Part shown: positions 44,385-44,440 of the stretch, one piece after another
Numbering within the stretch: position 1 is the stretch's first letter
How the letters are laid out: every line of letters begins with the position of its first letter
Assembly (NCBI GenBank): GCA_937871165.1
Contig: CALMXK010000197.1
Coordinates: 1 to 44,440 of the forward strand
Reading direction: 5' to 3'
DNA from: an uncultured Actinomycetes bacterium
GTDB lineage: Bacteria; Actinomycetota; Thermoleophilia; Miltoncostaeales; Miltoncostaeaceae
Length of the DNA: 44,440 bases
Notes under the pieces: generated by a model
What the model saw: only the letters and a program-made list of their open reading frames with translations
Told to the model about the DNA's origin: nothing
Databases searched by the model: none
Position numbers and translations under genes: made by a program

Positions 44385-44440
44385 CTGTCTCTTATACACA
44401 TCTCCGAGCCCACGAGACTAAGGCGAATCTCGTATGCCGT
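44385..44440 (+). other. Nextera read-2 adapter + i7 index (artefact)
   Basis: CTGTCTCTTATACACATCT, the transposase end, starts at 44385, followed by the read-2 adapter, the index TAAGGCGA and part of the P7 sequence. Library DNA, not genomic. Confidence 0.98.

Overview
The window is an assembled metagenomic contig, not a clean genomic excerpt. Bases 1-74 are an Illumina P5/Nextera read-1 adapter with an index, and bases 44385-44440 are the Nextera read-2 adapter with the second index. Bases from about 43915 to 44384 look like a foreign, lower-GC, Bacteroidota-type fragment (ASPIC/UnbV protein) joined to the main sequence. The rest, about 75-43915, is one coherent high-GC bacterial segment. 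F420-type luciferase-family oxidoreductase, YdeP-type FdhF, EttA, coproheme decarboxylase, GTG starts, 4-bp ATGA/GTGA overlaps and many TANNNT-N6-start (leaderless) promoters all suggest an actinobacterium. Acidimicrobiia or Thermoleophilia would fit, but the sequence alone does not settle this. No rRNA, tRNA, CRISPR-Cas, IS element or prophage was found.

Layout: 108-5885 (+) holds a molybdenum oxidoreductase, its sulfurtransferase FdhD, and a two-gene B-type (ba3-like) heme-copper oxidase whose subunit I is fused to a cytochrome c domain. After a convergent gap filled with a palindromic repeat array, 6376-10587 (-) is a tightly overlapping four-gene operon: response regulator, small membrane protein, HEAT-repeat membrane protein, processive GT2 glycosyltransferase. 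10673-13056 (-) is an acyl-CoA ligase plus LLM oxidoreductase pair, divergent from ettA (13107-14789, +). A second, very regular repeat array fills the next convergent gap. Then come two GGDEF proteins (-), one with a destroyed active site; aconitase (+); a small membrane gene with a probable frameshift; pyruvate kinase (-); a GPDP-type membrane protein with a triplicated motif; and a GGDEF-EAL protein (-). 25103-28363 (+, with one - gene) has a leader peptide, a DUF6941-like gene, inositol monophosphatase, IspH and an NlpC/P60 hydrolase behind a structured leader. 28368-33818 (-) carries a eukaryotic-type UDP-sugar pyrophosphorylase, an alcohol dehydrogenase, coproheme decarboxylase, a PQQ-type sugar dehydrogenase and a candidate presenilin-like membrane protease. 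34051-36565 has a zinc/HTH protein and a class III ADH plus MBL-hydrolase operon. 37119-41423 (+) is glcDEF plus a Sco copper chaperone. Membrane genes, a small leaderless gene and a truncated SDR gene follow.

The genes work together in three visible themes. Respiration and central carbon: the oxidase with the Sco chaperone and heme synthesis by ChdC, fed by glycolate oxidase, aconitase and pyruvate kinase. A probable c-di-GMP or response-regulator controlled polysaccharide system: GT2/HEAT/REC operon with three GGDEF/EAL proteins nearby. Cell envelope: IspH, NlpC/P60, UDP-sugar pyrophosphorylase.

The most striking unexplained signal is a dispersed 11-mer, CAAGTGGCGCA, usually the conserved half of a 16-bp near-palindrome (TGCGCCA-AG-TGGCGCA). 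At least 31 exact copies occur in 44 kb, with no strand preference outside the arrays. It is concentrated in intergenic DNA and forms two same-strand arrays in convergent gaps, with about 27-bp and a strict 39-40-bp period. Its density and pairing resemble DNA-uptake sequences or highly iterated palindromes, but I do not recognise it as a described element.
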